Part shown: positions 22,756 through 29,446 of the stretch, piece after piece | How positions within the stretch are numbered: the first letter of the stretch is position 1 | Layout: each line of letters begins with the position of its first letter | Virus record (IMG/VR): IMGVR_UViG_3300042540_000683 | Coordinates: 1-36,759 of that record | Length of the DNA: 36,759 nucleotides | Source of the DNA: a virus | Strand: one strand, 5' to 3' | The notes under the pieces: generated by a model | Database searches by the model: none | The model's input: only the letters and a program-made list of their open reading frames with translations | What the model was told of the DNA's origin: nothing | Program-made: the position numbers and the translations under genes

Positions 22756-22948
22756 TGTAATATTCTTGAGCTCCTTTTGGAATATGTGAACTCATTGAAA
22801 AGCTTTTTCTCATAGTTTCAATTCCAGAACCATAAGCAGTCTTAATCTGCTGTTCTTCCATTTCTTTGGCTTGTTGAATAACATCGCTATTTGTCTGTAT
22901 AGGATGTTCTCTTAATAATTCTTTTGCTAACCATTCTACTGCTGTCAT
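22736..22948 (-). CDS. Hypothetical protein
   Basis: This 70-residue protein begins MTAVEWLAKELLREHPIQTN and has a helical middle, QQAKEMEEQQIKTAYGSG. From memory, similar MTAVEWLxxEL openings are very common in Bacteroidota prophages. It overlaps its neighbours by 4 and 20 bases. Function unknown. Confidence 0.7.
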   Translation of the reverse strand: MTAVEWLAKELLREHPIQTNSDVIQQAKEMEEQQIKTAYGSGIETMRKSFSMSSHIPKGAQEYYNDTFNK

Positions 22949-23136
22949 AATCCTATCATTTCATCAAAACAATTATCTAATAATTGTTGTAGGTTAAACT
23001 TCTCTTCTTGTAACTCTTCTATTCTCTTCTCAATGATGTGTATGTTTACATCATCATGTGAATTTTTAAGATTGTCTAATGAATGTATCTCCATATTGAC
23101 ATCTTGTAATCTCTGTTGGATTTCTTCTGTTCTCAA
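22945..23136 (-). CDS. Small coiled-coil protein
   Basis: This 63-residue, nearly all-helical protein has IIEKRIEELQEEKFNLQQLL forming a likely coiled coil. Its four-base overlaps on both sides (ATGA type) show translational coupling. Function unknown. Confidence 0.65.
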   Translation of the reverse strand: MRTEEIQQRLQDVNMEIHSLDNLKNSHDDVNIHIIEKRIEELQEEKFNLQQLLDNCFDEMIGL

Positions 23137-23519
23137 AATAATATGTATTTAGAATATTTCTCTGTTACTAATCGTACTTGTTCTCTAGCATAAGCATCTG
23201 CATCTTTATCTGTGTATGCATCAACTAATGCTTTAATTGCATTGACTTGTTCTGTAACATATGCTTCATCATGTGAATCATTGTTATAAATATGACCTGT
23301 ATCAAAGCCTATTATAAGGTATTCACTCTTTTCATCCCATCCAGTGTATGTTATCTCTTCAGGACAATCTTTAGGTTGTAAATAATTTCCCCAACCTTCT
23401 TCAAGTTCAACCAATATTGGATGATCTTTTGGAATGTGAACATATCCACATCCCCAACCAGTTTTACAAGATGTTTCAAAATCATCTTCATACTTCATTG
23501 TACTAATAAATGTTTCCAT
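23133..23519 (-). CDS. Hypothetical protein
   Basis: This 128-residue, aromatic- and Asp-rich protein contains GWGCGYVHIPKDHP and YLIIGFDTGHIYN, and a helical C-terminal half. The core has the look of a small enzyme or binding domain (an HxxH-like HIPKDH is present), but no family could be assigned. It is first in a chain of overlapping genes. Confidence 0.65.
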   Translation of the reverse strand: METFISTMKYEDDFETSCKTGWGCGYVHIPKDHPILVELEEGWGNYLQPKDCPEEITYTGWDEKSEYLIIGFDTGHIYNNDSHDEAYVTEQVNAIKALVDAYTDKDADAYAREQVRLVTEKYSKYILF

Positions 23520-23522
23520 AGT

Positions 23523-23639
23523 TTATCTTCTTTTATGAGTTGTGTCCCATTTACCACTGTGTGCCTTGCATGTTCTACAAGAGCTAATTAATGTAGATAG
23601 GCATATAGCCATCACTACTAACAAAACTGTTCTTTTCAT
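23523..23639 (-). CDS. Very small lipoprotein
   Basis: The 38-residue ORF has a signal MKRTVLLVVMAICLSTLISS followed by Cys21 as a lipobox Cys. Only 17 polar, basic residues follow (RTCKAHSGKW). It resembles entericidin-size lipopeptides. It could alter the host envelope. A TCCTTAATAA motif precedes it by 12 bases. Confidence 0.55.
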   Translation of the reverse strand: MKRTVLLVVMAICLSTLISSCRTCKAHSGKWDTTHKRR

Positions 23640-23665
23640 GTTATTTAATGTTTATTAAGGATTAG

Positions 23666-23750
23666 TTCCAGAGACATGATTCGAACATGTATGAGTTTCT
23701 TTCATCTCCACTCTTTATAGAGCTGCGTCTTCCAATTTCGCCACTCTGGA
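23666..23750 (-). tRNA. tRNA-Leu-like gene with shortened anticodon arm
   Basis: The acceptor stem TCCAGAG/CTCTGGA with A73, D-arm GGCGAAATTGGAAGACGC in the Leu pattern, a long variable region, and a perfect T-arm (ACATG TTCGAAT CATGT) show a type II tRNA. The segment between D-arm and variable arm, GCTCTATAAAGAG, is 13 bases where a normal arm has 17. No standard 5-bp stem with 7-base loop can be drawn; CTCT/AGAG leaves a 4-base loop. The anticodon is thus ambiguous (UAA, Leu, is most like the family). CCA is not encoded. It may be a decayed or specialised tRNA. Confidence 0.8.
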
Positions 23751-23755
23751 ATAAA

Positions 23756-23828
23756 AAAAGCATGTGACGCTTTCCCCAAATAAGTTAATTAACCTAGTTA
23801 TATTAATTTATTCTTATCACATGCTTTT
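23756..23828 (-). terminator. Long-stem, large-loop hairpin
   Basis: A perfect 12-base inverted repeat (23756-23767 and 23817-23828) encloses 49 AT-rich bases. On the minus strand the 3' arm runs into TTTTTTT (23759-23753), so it may terminate the transcript of the gene at 23835-24023. The large loop is unusual for an intrinsic terminator. Confidence 0.6.
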
Positions 23829-23834
23829 AATTTG

Positions 23835-24023
23835 TTATACTTGCTCATGTCTTTCTATCATATAGTTTATCCATAATATTGTAGACAACAATGTAGAAAC
23901 AGCAAGAATGAATTTATACATGTTTTGCGCTGGTTCCTCCATATATGTCATATTAAGAGCAACAGAACAAACCATTGCTATTAATATGAACATAATAGAG
24001 AAATAGAATTTCAAATTTTTCAT
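23835..24023 (-). CDS. Small two-helix membrane protein
   Basis: This 62-residue protein has two transmembrane helices, FYFSIMFILIAMVCSVAL and YKFILAVSTLLSTILWINYM, joined by a short acidic loop. It lies four bases after the upstream gene. Function unknown. Confidence 0.6.
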   Translation of the reverse strand: MKNLKFYFSIMFILIAMVCSVALNMTYMEEPAQNMYKFILAVSTLLSTILWINYMIERHEQV

Positions 24024-24027
24024 AATG

Positions 24028-24234
24028 TTATTTATTATCGTTATTGATTAGTTTTTTCAACTCACCATCAAGTTTGATGGTTCCTACATGTCTATCATAA
24101 TCTGTCACTGATACAGAATCATCTGTCACTACAAATTGATACTCTTCATCTTGTGAAGGAAAAGAGGTTCCTGCATAAAATCCAATACTATAACATACTA
24201 TTGATATTAGTAGTACAAATACAATTTTTTTCAT
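24028..24234 (-). CDS. Small membrane-anchored or secreted protein
   Basis: The ATG at 24234 (MKKIVFVLLISIVCYSIGFY) gives 68 residues with an N-terminal hydrophobic segment. It may be a signal anchor, since no clear cleavage site is seen. The polar remainder is rich in Asp/Val (FVVTDDSVSVTDYDR). An earlier ATG at 24312 would lie in a hairpin. Function unknown. Confidence 0.6.
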   Translation of the reverse strand: MKKIVFVLLISIVCYSIGFYAGTSFPSQDEEYQFVVTDDSVSVTDYDRHVGTIKLDGELKKLINNDNK

Positions 24235-24256
24235 AATGTTTGATTGTTTTAATAGA

Positions 24257-24324
24257 AATACACATACAAAAACATTGTTGTGTTGTTGTTTAATAGACAA
24301 TGAAAAGAACATTGTATGTGTATT
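24257..24324 (-). terminator. Long-stem, large-loop hairpin
   Basis: A perfect 13-base inverted repeat (24257-24269, 24312-24324) encloses 42 bases. It sits between the stop of the 121-residue gene and the start of the next. T-richness after the 3' arm is modest (TTTCTATT), so it may be a terminator or a small structured RNA. Confidence 0.55.
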
Positions 24325-24333
24325 CTATGTTGT

Positions 24334-24699
24334 TTAACTATTAAGGAGATTATTTAATTCTTTTAATGTAGACATTATGTCTTCCATATTGTTGAATTGT
24401 GGATTGTAGTCTTCACACAATGCTTCAAACTCTTTCATTGTGACAATGTTGAAATAATCGTTTTCTACATCTGTTATACTATCTACAAAGAAGCCTATGC
24501 GATCTTCATCACGATCTTCATTTATGTTATATTGTAAATATGTTGGAGCATCTTCATCATAGTATACATATTCAAATGCACGAGTGACATCTTTCCACAC
24601 AGGAAGTTCATATTTCTCACATATTTCTCTAGCTCTATCACAGTCTGATTGATCTTCAACCATTACAATAGCTTTAAATATTGGATGTTCTTGTTTCAT
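24334..24699 (-). CDS. Acidic hypothetical protein
   Basis: This 121-residue, strongly acidic protein includes YDEDAPTYLQYNINEDRDED and a helical C-terminus. An N-terminal beta-alpha start (FKAIVMVEDQSDCDRAREIC) resembles a small Rossmann-like or receiver-like fold, without a certain match. A TCCTTAATAA motif lies two bases before the ATG. Confidence 0.6.
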   Translation of the reverse strand: MKQEHPIFKAIVMVEDQSDCDRAREICEKYELPVWKDVTRAFEYVYYDEDAPTYLQYNINEDRDEDRIGFFVDSITDVENDYFNIVTMKEFEALCEDYNPQFNNMEDIMSTLKELNNLLNS

Positions 24700-24916
24700 A
24701 GTTATTAAGGAGTTTTATTAATTCATCTCTATTAGGTCTTTGATTTCTACATGCACTACATGTACACACTTCAGATCTAAATCTACCACAATAAGGAGCA
24801 AATATATATCCCTCGTCTAATTGTTGTTGATATTTACCATTATCTATCCATCTCTGTAGTGTGTTTGGATTAGATATTCTTAATGTACCACAATCTGGTG
24901 CTTCCCATTGTTCCAT
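24674..24916 (-). CDS. Small Cys-rich protein
   Basis: The 80-residue protein has CGTL, YCGRF, and CTCSAC in order, enough Cys residues for a zinc site. TLQRWIDNGKYQQQ could be a helix-turn-helix. The last 26 bases overlap the next gene. Function unknown. Confidence 0.6.
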   Translation of the reverse strand: MEQWEAPDCGTLRISNPNTLQRWIDNGKYQQQLDEGYIFAPYCGRFRSEVCTCSACRNQRPNRDELIKLLNNYETRTSNI

Positions 24917-24930
24917 GTTATTAAAGAATT

Positions 24931-24957
24931 AAAAAGAGGATATGTTTAATATCCTCT
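24931..24957 (-). terminator. Intrinsic terminator overlapping a stop codon
   Basis: Arms AGAGGATAT / ATATCCTCT (24949-24957 and 24935-24943) close on a five-base loop, followed by TTTTT on the minus strand. The TAA of the gene at 24946-25356 lies in the 5' arm and loop. Confidence 0.75.
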
Positions 24958-25356
24958 AAAATATTGTTTAACTATTTCATAAGAAACATCTTCTGGATAA
25001 CCTCTATAATAGAAATTAAAATGTTGTTTTATTTCATTGAACAATGTTCCAAGTATATGTTCATTGAACAATTCTTTAACTTTTAATTTAGAACCTTTGT
25101 GAATGAATATTTCGATTCTTAATTCAAATATAACATCTTCTCTACCAGGATAAAACTCAGGAAAAAGATATATTTCAAATTCTTTATCTTCACATATTTC
25201 TTTGACATTCTCTAGCAATACATTAAACTCTCCAGTAGTTTCTTGTTCTGTATTTAATTTTAACATTAAATCATACACATCTCTTGCAGTGGTGTATCTA
25301 TCTGTCAATACAATAGTTAATCTATCATATTCTTCATTAATTTTTGTTATTCTCAT
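24946..25356 (-). CDS. Hypothetical protein
   Basis: This 136-residue mixed alpha/beta protein begins MRITKINEEYDRLTIVLTDR. It has EFEIYLFPEFYPGRED and a tail of aromatic residues (FNFYYRGYPEDVSYE). A TCCTTAATAA motif is three bases upstream. The gene ends within its terminator. No family recognised. Confidence 0.65.
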   Translation of the reverse strand: MRITKINEEYDRLTIVLTDRYTTARDVYDLMLKLNTEQETTGEFNVLLENVKEICEDKEFEIYLFPEFYPGREDVIFELRIEIFIHKGSKLKVKELFNEHILGTLFNEIKQHFNFYYRGYPEDVSYEIVKQYFRGY

Positions 25357-25398
25357 TTGTTATTAAGGAATTTGGCTGTAAAAGAGCCTGTTAATATT

Positions 25399-25530
25399 CT
25401 ATATAAAGAACGATAAGAGATAGAGAATAACATTCCTATCATCTAATAGACATTGTATTCTATTATAAGAAGATTCTTTGATTATTTGTTCTTCTACGTT
25501 CCTTAGTTGTTGTTCTATATATTCTTTCAT
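25399..25530 (-). CDS. Small helical peptide
   Basis: The 43-residue ORF begins MKEYIEQQLRNVEEQIIKES and ends in a hydrophobic stretch (VILYLLSFFI). Codon use resembles its neighbours. Support is moderate, since no overlap or motif fixes it. Confidence 0.45.
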   Translation of the reverse strand: MKEYIEQQLRNVEEQIIKESSYNRIQCLLDDRNVILYLLSFFI

Positions 25531-25598
25531 TGTTCACGTATTATAATATAATCAGTCAACCCAGCATTACCTGTAATTGACTGACTAATGTGTTGTTA

Positions 25599-25913
25599 TT
25601 AAGTTAATAATTCTTTAGGAACAACAGGACATACATGATGTTCCCACCATTCACTTCCATCATATTCACCTCTATCTGCCCATGTACCATCTTTGAACCA
25701 AACAGTACCAAACAGTTCTTGTCCACCATATCCTGCATCATATTCAAAATCTAATGATTCAATGAATGCAGCATATTGTTCTTCTGTATATGTAACAGGA
25801 AGAATGTGTTTAGAACATATTTCATGGTCCCAACAATTTCGATAAGATATAGTTGCACATAGTACAACTTTATTCTTTACCATATTCAAAAATTCTTCTT
25901 TAGCATTTGCCAT
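25599..25913 (-). CDS. Hypothetical protein
   Basis: This 104-residue protein contains GQELFGTVWFKDGTWADRGE and SEWWEHHVCPVVP, a type of small protein I recall from several tailed phages. Aromatic-rich and acidic. A short inverted repeat CAGTCAA/TTGACTG (25553-25584) follows its stop. Function unknown. Confidence 0.7.
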   Translation of the reverse strand: MANAKEEFLNMVKNKVVLCATISYRNCWDHEICSKHILPVTYTEEQYAAFIESLDFEYDAGYGGQELFGTVWFKDGTWADRGEYDGSEWWEHHVCPVVPKELLT

Positions 25914-26176
25914 AATTTTGTTATTTAGTCAGTTAATAATTTGTTTGTGTTTTACACCTAAAACTTTGTTATCTCTGTATCACTATTAAAAAGTTGGATA
26001 CTTGACCATAATTTGTATATATGGAAAGAAACTGGTGTCCTCAACATCTTGGAAAGAGTTAAGTTTTTTAAAATGTGTGAGAAGCTTTATTTGATTTCTC
26101 TACTCTCTATCACTATATACACGAGCAAATGTATACACTCACACATTGTTATTTAATAAGGCTGTAAAAGAGCCTG
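25914..26176. other. Intergenic region with a long-stem hairpin
   Basis: No convincing gene is seen. A perfect 10-base inverted repeat (26072-26081 and 26138-26147) encloses 56 bases. A -7-like TACATTTG on the minus strand (26126-26133) lies inside the loop. A 15-base repeat GGCTGTAAAAGAGCC at 26159-26173 is also present at 25375-25389, each just after a gene stop on the minus strand. Confidence 0.5.
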
Positions 26177-26380
26177 TTATAATGTCAAATCAATTGGACA
26201 TAAGTATGTAGAAAGAATAGAATGTATATCATTAAGAATATCATCTTTAGAAGAAGAATAATCCATATAAGATATGATAGAATCATCAAACTGTTCTTCT
26301 AACACTTCTAGTTTATTATATAATAGTTCTATTGCAAAACTATTAGTAATATTAATCACTTGTTCAGCTATTGTTGTCAT
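26177..26380 (-). CDS. Small acidic helical protein
   Basis: This 67-residue protein, MTTIAEQVINITNSFAIELL and on, is helical and acidic (LEEQFDDSIISYMDY). It stands alone between two hairpin regions. Function unknown. Confidence 0.6.
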   Translation of the reverse strand: MTTIAEQVINITNSFAIELLYNKLEVLEEQFDDSIISYMDYSSSKDDILNDIHSILSTYLCPIDLTL

Positions 26381-26397
26381 AATGTTATAATGTATTT

Positions 26398-26418
26398 AAA
26401 AGGGCCCAAAGAGAGCCC
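26398..26418 (-). terminator. Weak intrinsic terminator
   Basis: The minus strand reads GGGC, a short spacer, GCCC, then TTTTAAA, just after the 62-residue gene. The stem is short, so the call is tentative. Confidence 0.4.
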
Positions 26419-26427
26419 ATTATTATT

Positions 26428-26616
26428 TTAAATAGTATTAACTACCTCTTGAGGTGTAAGATCTTTATAATACTTAGGAGATTCTAATTGAGATCTCATA
26501 GCAATAAGTTTATTATATAAGGATTTAAGAGGAGAACTTTCATCACCACTATCTCTCATATGACAAAGTAATGTATATTGTAATAGTTCTATCTCTGCAT
26601 AGGTTAATGTCTTCAT
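26428..26616 (-). CDS. Small helical protein
   Basis: This 62-residue protein begins MKTLTYAEIELLQYTLLCHM and includes SLYNKLIAMRSQLES; it is mostly helical. Similar small proteins are common in tailed phages without assigned function. Confidence 0.6.
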   Translation of the reverse strand: MKTLTYAEIELLQYTLLCHMRDSGDESSPLKSLYNKLIAMRSQLESPKYYKDLTPQEVVNTI

Positions 26617-26868
26617 AATGCTATATATATTTCGTTAGTTGATTGATTTTATGTATTGATGTTTCCACTGTTTTATTGTGTGATGGTGTACGCTACCACT
26701 CTTTAACACTCTCAACAAATAATAATTTATTGAAAGATTCTCAGTTTTTGGCCCTTTTCATTGAAAGAAAGTTAATACGCTCCTCGTAGAAAGTTTGAAA
26801 AACTGAGAATAATGTAATTGTGTGTATATATAGAATTGTTTTTGAATAATATGTGTCTATATATAAAA
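26617..26868. other. Intergenic region with a 13-bp perfect stem
   Basis: No gene is supported. A perfect 13-base inverted repeat, ATTCTCAGTTTTT (26737-26749) with AAAAACTGAGAAT (26798-26810), encloses 48 bases. It is the fourth such long-stem, large-loop element between 23.7 and 26.9 kb. Function is open: terminator, processing site or small RNA. Confidence 0.6.
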
Positions 26869-26894
26869 CAAAAAAGATGGCTAGTAAGCCATCT
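26869..26894 (-). terminator. Strong intrinsic terminator overlapping a stop codon
   Basis: Arms AGATGGCT / AGCCATCT (26887-26894 and 26875-26882) close on four bases and are followed by TTTTT on the minus strand. The TAG of the 142-residue gene lies inside the hairpin. Confidence 0.85.
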
Positions 26895-27309
26895 CTTTTG
26901 TCCAGTCAAACGTAGACTTACGTTTAGCTGGTTTAGCCTTCTCTTTCAGAGTGGCTTTAGTGACAGTTACCGCAGGGATGTCACCATTACCATCTTCTTG
27001 ATGGTAATCTAACAGAAGCATTGGTTCATCCATGTCTTCTGTTTCAAATTCGAAAATTGGGATACTTCCCAATTCAGAGAATTTCATTTCCTTGCTACGA
27101 AGTAGAGATGAAATCTCTTTCGTGCAAGTAACAAGTGCTGATGTACCATCAGCCTTGGTTGCTGTCAAAGTTACACCTTTGTCAGCGTTCAAGAAATTCT
27201 TTCTTGAACAAGGGCGATAGGTTCCACCTTCGCCAACAAGCTGATTCAAAGAATCAGCCTCTAAGGTACGCTTAGCAGTACCGCCTTCATAGATTTTAAA
27301 ATGTCCCAT
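26881..27309 (-). CDS. First leftward gene, hypothetical, GC-richer than neighbours
   Basis: This 142-residue protein begins MGHFKIYEGGTAKRTLEADS. It has a beta-rich N-terminal part (GVTLTATKADGTSALVTCTK), an acidic middle, and a basic C-terminal tail (KEKAKPAKRKSTFDW). Base composition is visibly less AT-rich than the genes around it, with more G/C in third positions. Sitting alone next to the divergent control region with its own strong terminator, it may be abundantly expressed. No family was recognised; a DNA-binding or capsid-associated role is possible. Confidence 0.75.
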   Translation of the reverse strand: MGHFKIYEGGTAKRTLEADSLNQLVGEGGTYRPCSRKNFLNADKGVTLTATKADGTSALVTCTKEISSLLRSKEMKFSELGSIPIFEFETEDMDEPMLLLDYHQEDGNGDIPAVTVTKATLKEKAKPAKRKSTFDWTKEMAY

Positions 27310-27570
27310 TTTGAAATTTAATTAAATTAATTTATTGATTTAATGGTAGGGGGATACCTCCACCTACCAAAATTACTGTGGGGTTTTTATAGGAAGTAGT
27401 CTCAAACGCCACATACACAATAGGTTTCCAAATTTTGAAAAAAATTTTTGAAAAAAAATTTGGAGAGTATAAGAATTATATTCTACCTTTGGCTGGGTGG
27501 GTGGGTATGTCTATAGAGCATGTTTCTTCCATAATATAGCATAGGAGAATAAATATTTCTTCTGTATATG
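27310..27570. promoter_or_regulatory. Divergent control region
   Basis: This separates the leftward and rightward gene blocks. It holds, in order, a hairpin GGTAGG/CCTACC (27345-27368) near a -7-like TAATTTTG on the minus strand (27375-27368); a palindrome with arms CCAAATTTT (27428-27436) and AAAATTTGG (27455-27463) around A/T runs; and a G-run cluster GGCTGGGTGGGTGGG (27491-27505). It may contain operators, the early leftward promoter, or a replication origin. No gene is seen. Confidence 0.55.
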
Positions 27571-27600
27571 TTGAATGTAAGTTTTTATTTTCTATCTTTG
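27571..27600 (+). promoter_or_regulatory. Promoter of the late operon
   Basis: TTG (27571-27573), a 19-base spacer, and TATCTTTG (27593-27600) match the Bacteroidota promoter consensus exactly. The first gene starts 25 bases later. It should drive the rightward packaging and capsid genes through the host sigma factor. Confidence 0.8.
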
Positions 27601-27624
27601 TCCATAGAATGACAAAACTAAATT

Positions 27625-28029
27625 ATGAATACAGCTAAAATTGTAGTACAAAGATTGAAGAAAGATGTTAATACAGACATGGAATTAGCCATGAAGTATT
27701 ATTCTATTCTATCTGTTATAAATTCTCTTAATCTAACAGAAAGAGAAATACAACTCATATCTTTTACAGCTATAAAAGGTAACATTACATATGCTAATGT
27801 AAGAGAAGAATTCTGTAAGACGTATAATAGTACATCTCCAACAATCAATAACATCATTTCTAAGTTGAAGAAGATAGGTATATTTGTGAAGGAGAATGGA
27901 AAGGTGAAGGTTAACCCCATCATCACAATTGATTTCAAGAAAGATTTAATGTTAGATATAAAACTTGTACATGGAGAAACCACAATCAATGTCAGTGAAG
28001 GAATGGATCATCAAGAAGATGGCCATTAA
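27625..28029 (+). CDS. Winged-helix DNA-binding protein
   Basis: This 134-residue protein has a helix-turn-helix: LNLTEREIQLISFTAIKG, then SPTINNIISKLKKIGIFVKE as recognition helix and wing. A basic C-terminal segment follows. As the first gene of the late operon, next to the divergent control region, it is well placed to regulate it. MarR-like in layout, but family not certain. Confidence 0.7.
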   Translation: MNTAKIVVQRLKKDVNTDMELAMKYYSILSVINSLNLTEREIQLISFTAIKGNITYANVREEFCKTYNSTSPTINNIISKLKKIGIFVKENGKVKVNPIITIDFKKDLMLDIKLVHGETTINVSEGMDHQEDGH

Positions 28030-28333
28030 TATGGTGATATCAGAGAAGGTGATTGATGCTGTTGTTGTACATCAGTTTGATTCAGCTAACGATGCTGTCA
28101 ATATACATAAGAGTGTAGAGATTTCTGGTTTTGGGAAGTTTTATTTCAATCAGAAGAAAGCTCTTGCACAATATAATAAGTTGTTGGCCATAAAACAAGC
28201 ATACGAGAAGATGCTGTTAGATGAGAACATTACAGCTACAAAAAGAAACGCTGTAGAGCTTAAGTTGCAAATCATTCAGTCCAGTATTAAAACACTAAAA
28301 CCAAAAATAGATGAGCCTGGGACAAATTTATGA
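27989..28333 (+). CDS. IHF/HU-like DNA-bending protein
   Basis: The ATG at 27989 gives 114 residues. The segment VEISGFGKFYF (43-53) is the hallmark of the HU/IHF family, in which the next region forms the DNA-wrapping arm. The rest is helical and basic. crAss-like phages carry IHF-type proteins next to the packaging genes, which fits. It probably bends DNA for packaging, replication or regulation. The gene starts 41 bases inside the preceding gene. Confidence 0.8.
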   Translation: MSVKEWIIKKMAINMVISEKVIDAVVVHQFDSANDAVNIHKSVEISGFGKFYFNQKKALAQYNKLLAIKQAYEKMLLDENITATKRNAVELKLQIIQSSIKTLKPKIDEPGTNL

Positions 28334-28592
28334 AGGATGGAAGAATCATCTTCTTCCTGAAGAAAGAAAGAAAGATTTCATAGACCATGTTAGCCAAGAA
28401 AGACTAGCTGTATGTGAAGCTTGCGAAGAACACTCTTCTAATAAGAAAGATTATAAGAGTCTTAGGATGGATGCACATTGCACAAATTGTGGATGTACAT
28501 TATCTGCTAAAACAAAATGTTTAACATGTGAATGTCCATTAAAGAAATGGCTTCCACAACCAATGCCAGAAGACAATGAGTCCACTACGTAA
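28311..28592 (+). CDS. Zinc-ribbon protein
   Basis: The 93-residue protein has Cys pairs CEAC (35-38), CTNCGC (57-62), and CLTCEC (69-74), forming one or two zinc ribbons. A helical N-terminus (GQIYEGWKNHLLPEERK) precedes them. This architecture is known next to terminase genes in crAss-like phages. It starts 23 bases inside the upstream gene. Confidence 0.75.
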   Translation: MSLGQIYEGWKNHLLPEERKKDFIDHVSQERLAVCEACEEHSSNKKDYKSLRMDAHCTNCGCTLSAKTKCLTCECPLKKWLPQPMPEDNESTT

Positions 28593-28812
28593 AATTCCTT
28601 TGGAAATGCTTATTCAAATTCTTCAAGAGCTCTACGATGGTGGAGCTGATTATGTTGATATATCAGGAGACAATGATGTAGATGGAAATCCAAGAGATAC
28701 AATTAAGCTTACGGTGAAACCTGAATACCTATCTGATTTTGATGACGACAATGAAGATCAGGAAATAAAACTATCAGGTCTTTCTGACGAAGATATAAAT
28801 GATTTAATATAA
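28576..28812 (+). CDS. Acidic hypothetical protein
   Basis: This 78-residue protein begins MSPLRKIPLEMLIQILQELY and is acidic in its second half (DFDDDNEDQEIKLSG). It overlaps its neighbours on both sides (17 bases and one base). Function unknown. Confidence 0.65.
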   Translation: MSPLRKIPLEMLIQILQELYDGGADYVDISGDNDVDGNPRDTIKLTVKPEYLSDFDDDNEDQEIKLSGLSDEDINDLI

Positions 28813-29090
28813 TGGCAAAACAACCAAACTATTACCGCCAGATAATAAAGACACTAGAGCGTCTGCAGAAGTCTCATCCCACATACAATATGGGAAGACA
28901 CATTTCTACAGCGTTACATGAATATGATGATTTGTGGGGTGTGAATGATAGAGAGCTTTTACATGCTTTAGAGAAGTATGAGGTGGAGCTCAATATAGAC
29001 TACCCACATGAAGATGAAGAGGAGCTCAAGAAGATTATAAAAGGTGGCATGAATTTGGAGAGAATGTTCCTTGATGAAGAGGAAGACTAA
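28812..29090 (+). CDS. Hypothetical protein
   Basis: This 92-residue protein begins MAKQPNYYRQIIKTLERLQK, is helical and ends in an acidic stretch (LDEEED). Its start overlaps the upstream stop by one base (TAATG). From memory, this type recurs before crAss-like terminase genes. Function unknown. Confidence 0.65.
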   Translation: MAKQPNYYRQIIKTLERLQKSHPTYNMGRHISTALHEYDDLWGVNDRELLHALEKYEVELNIDYPHEDEEELKKIIKGGMNLERMFLDEEED

Positions 29091-29113
29091 TAACACAATA
29101 TAATAACTACATA

Positions 29114-29446
29114 ATGGCAGTAAAGAAGAACACATACATCAATACAGAACTTGAATGGGCTGAAGCACAACTAGTGAGTTGGAAAGCGTATGTTGATGCT
29201 AATCCCTTACATACATTAGAGGATAGAATCAAGTGGAAAGAAACCAAAGCTGGTGGTGCTATGCCTATGGTGATAGCATCTATTGAAGCTCAAGGTAAGT
29301 TCATACAAGAGACAATGAAAAACTATCTAGCTCTGTTAGAACAAGTTGACAAACTACGTGAGAAAGAAGAAGCTAAAGCACCAGCTGTTAGAGGAGATGC
29401 TCAATTAGGAAGTATGGCTGAAGAATTTTTAAAAGGTAGAGGGTAA
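29114..29446 (+). CDS. Candidate small terminase subunit
   Basis: This 110-residue, mostly helical protein begins MAVKKNTYINTELEWAEAQL and has a helical core (FIQETMKNYLALLEQVDKLREKEE). It lies immediately upstream of TerL with no gap. Small size, helical oligomeric look and position suit a small terminase, but no DNA-binding motif is visible, so the call is inferred. Confidence 0.45.
   Translation: MAVKKNTYINTELEWAEAQLVSWKAYVDANPLHTLEDRIKWKETKAGGAMPMVIASIEAQGKFIQETMKNYLALLEQVDKLREKEEAKAPAVRGDAQLGSMAEEFLKGRG

Noticed and set aside
25375-26173. CRISPR-like repeats
   Set aside because: Only two copies of GGCTGTAAAAGAGCC exist, 784 bases apart; they look like small gene-end hairpins.
27699-27989. 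Minus-strand ORF of 96 codons
   Set aside because: It is opposite the winged-helix gene, follows its codons and lacks a plausible start context.
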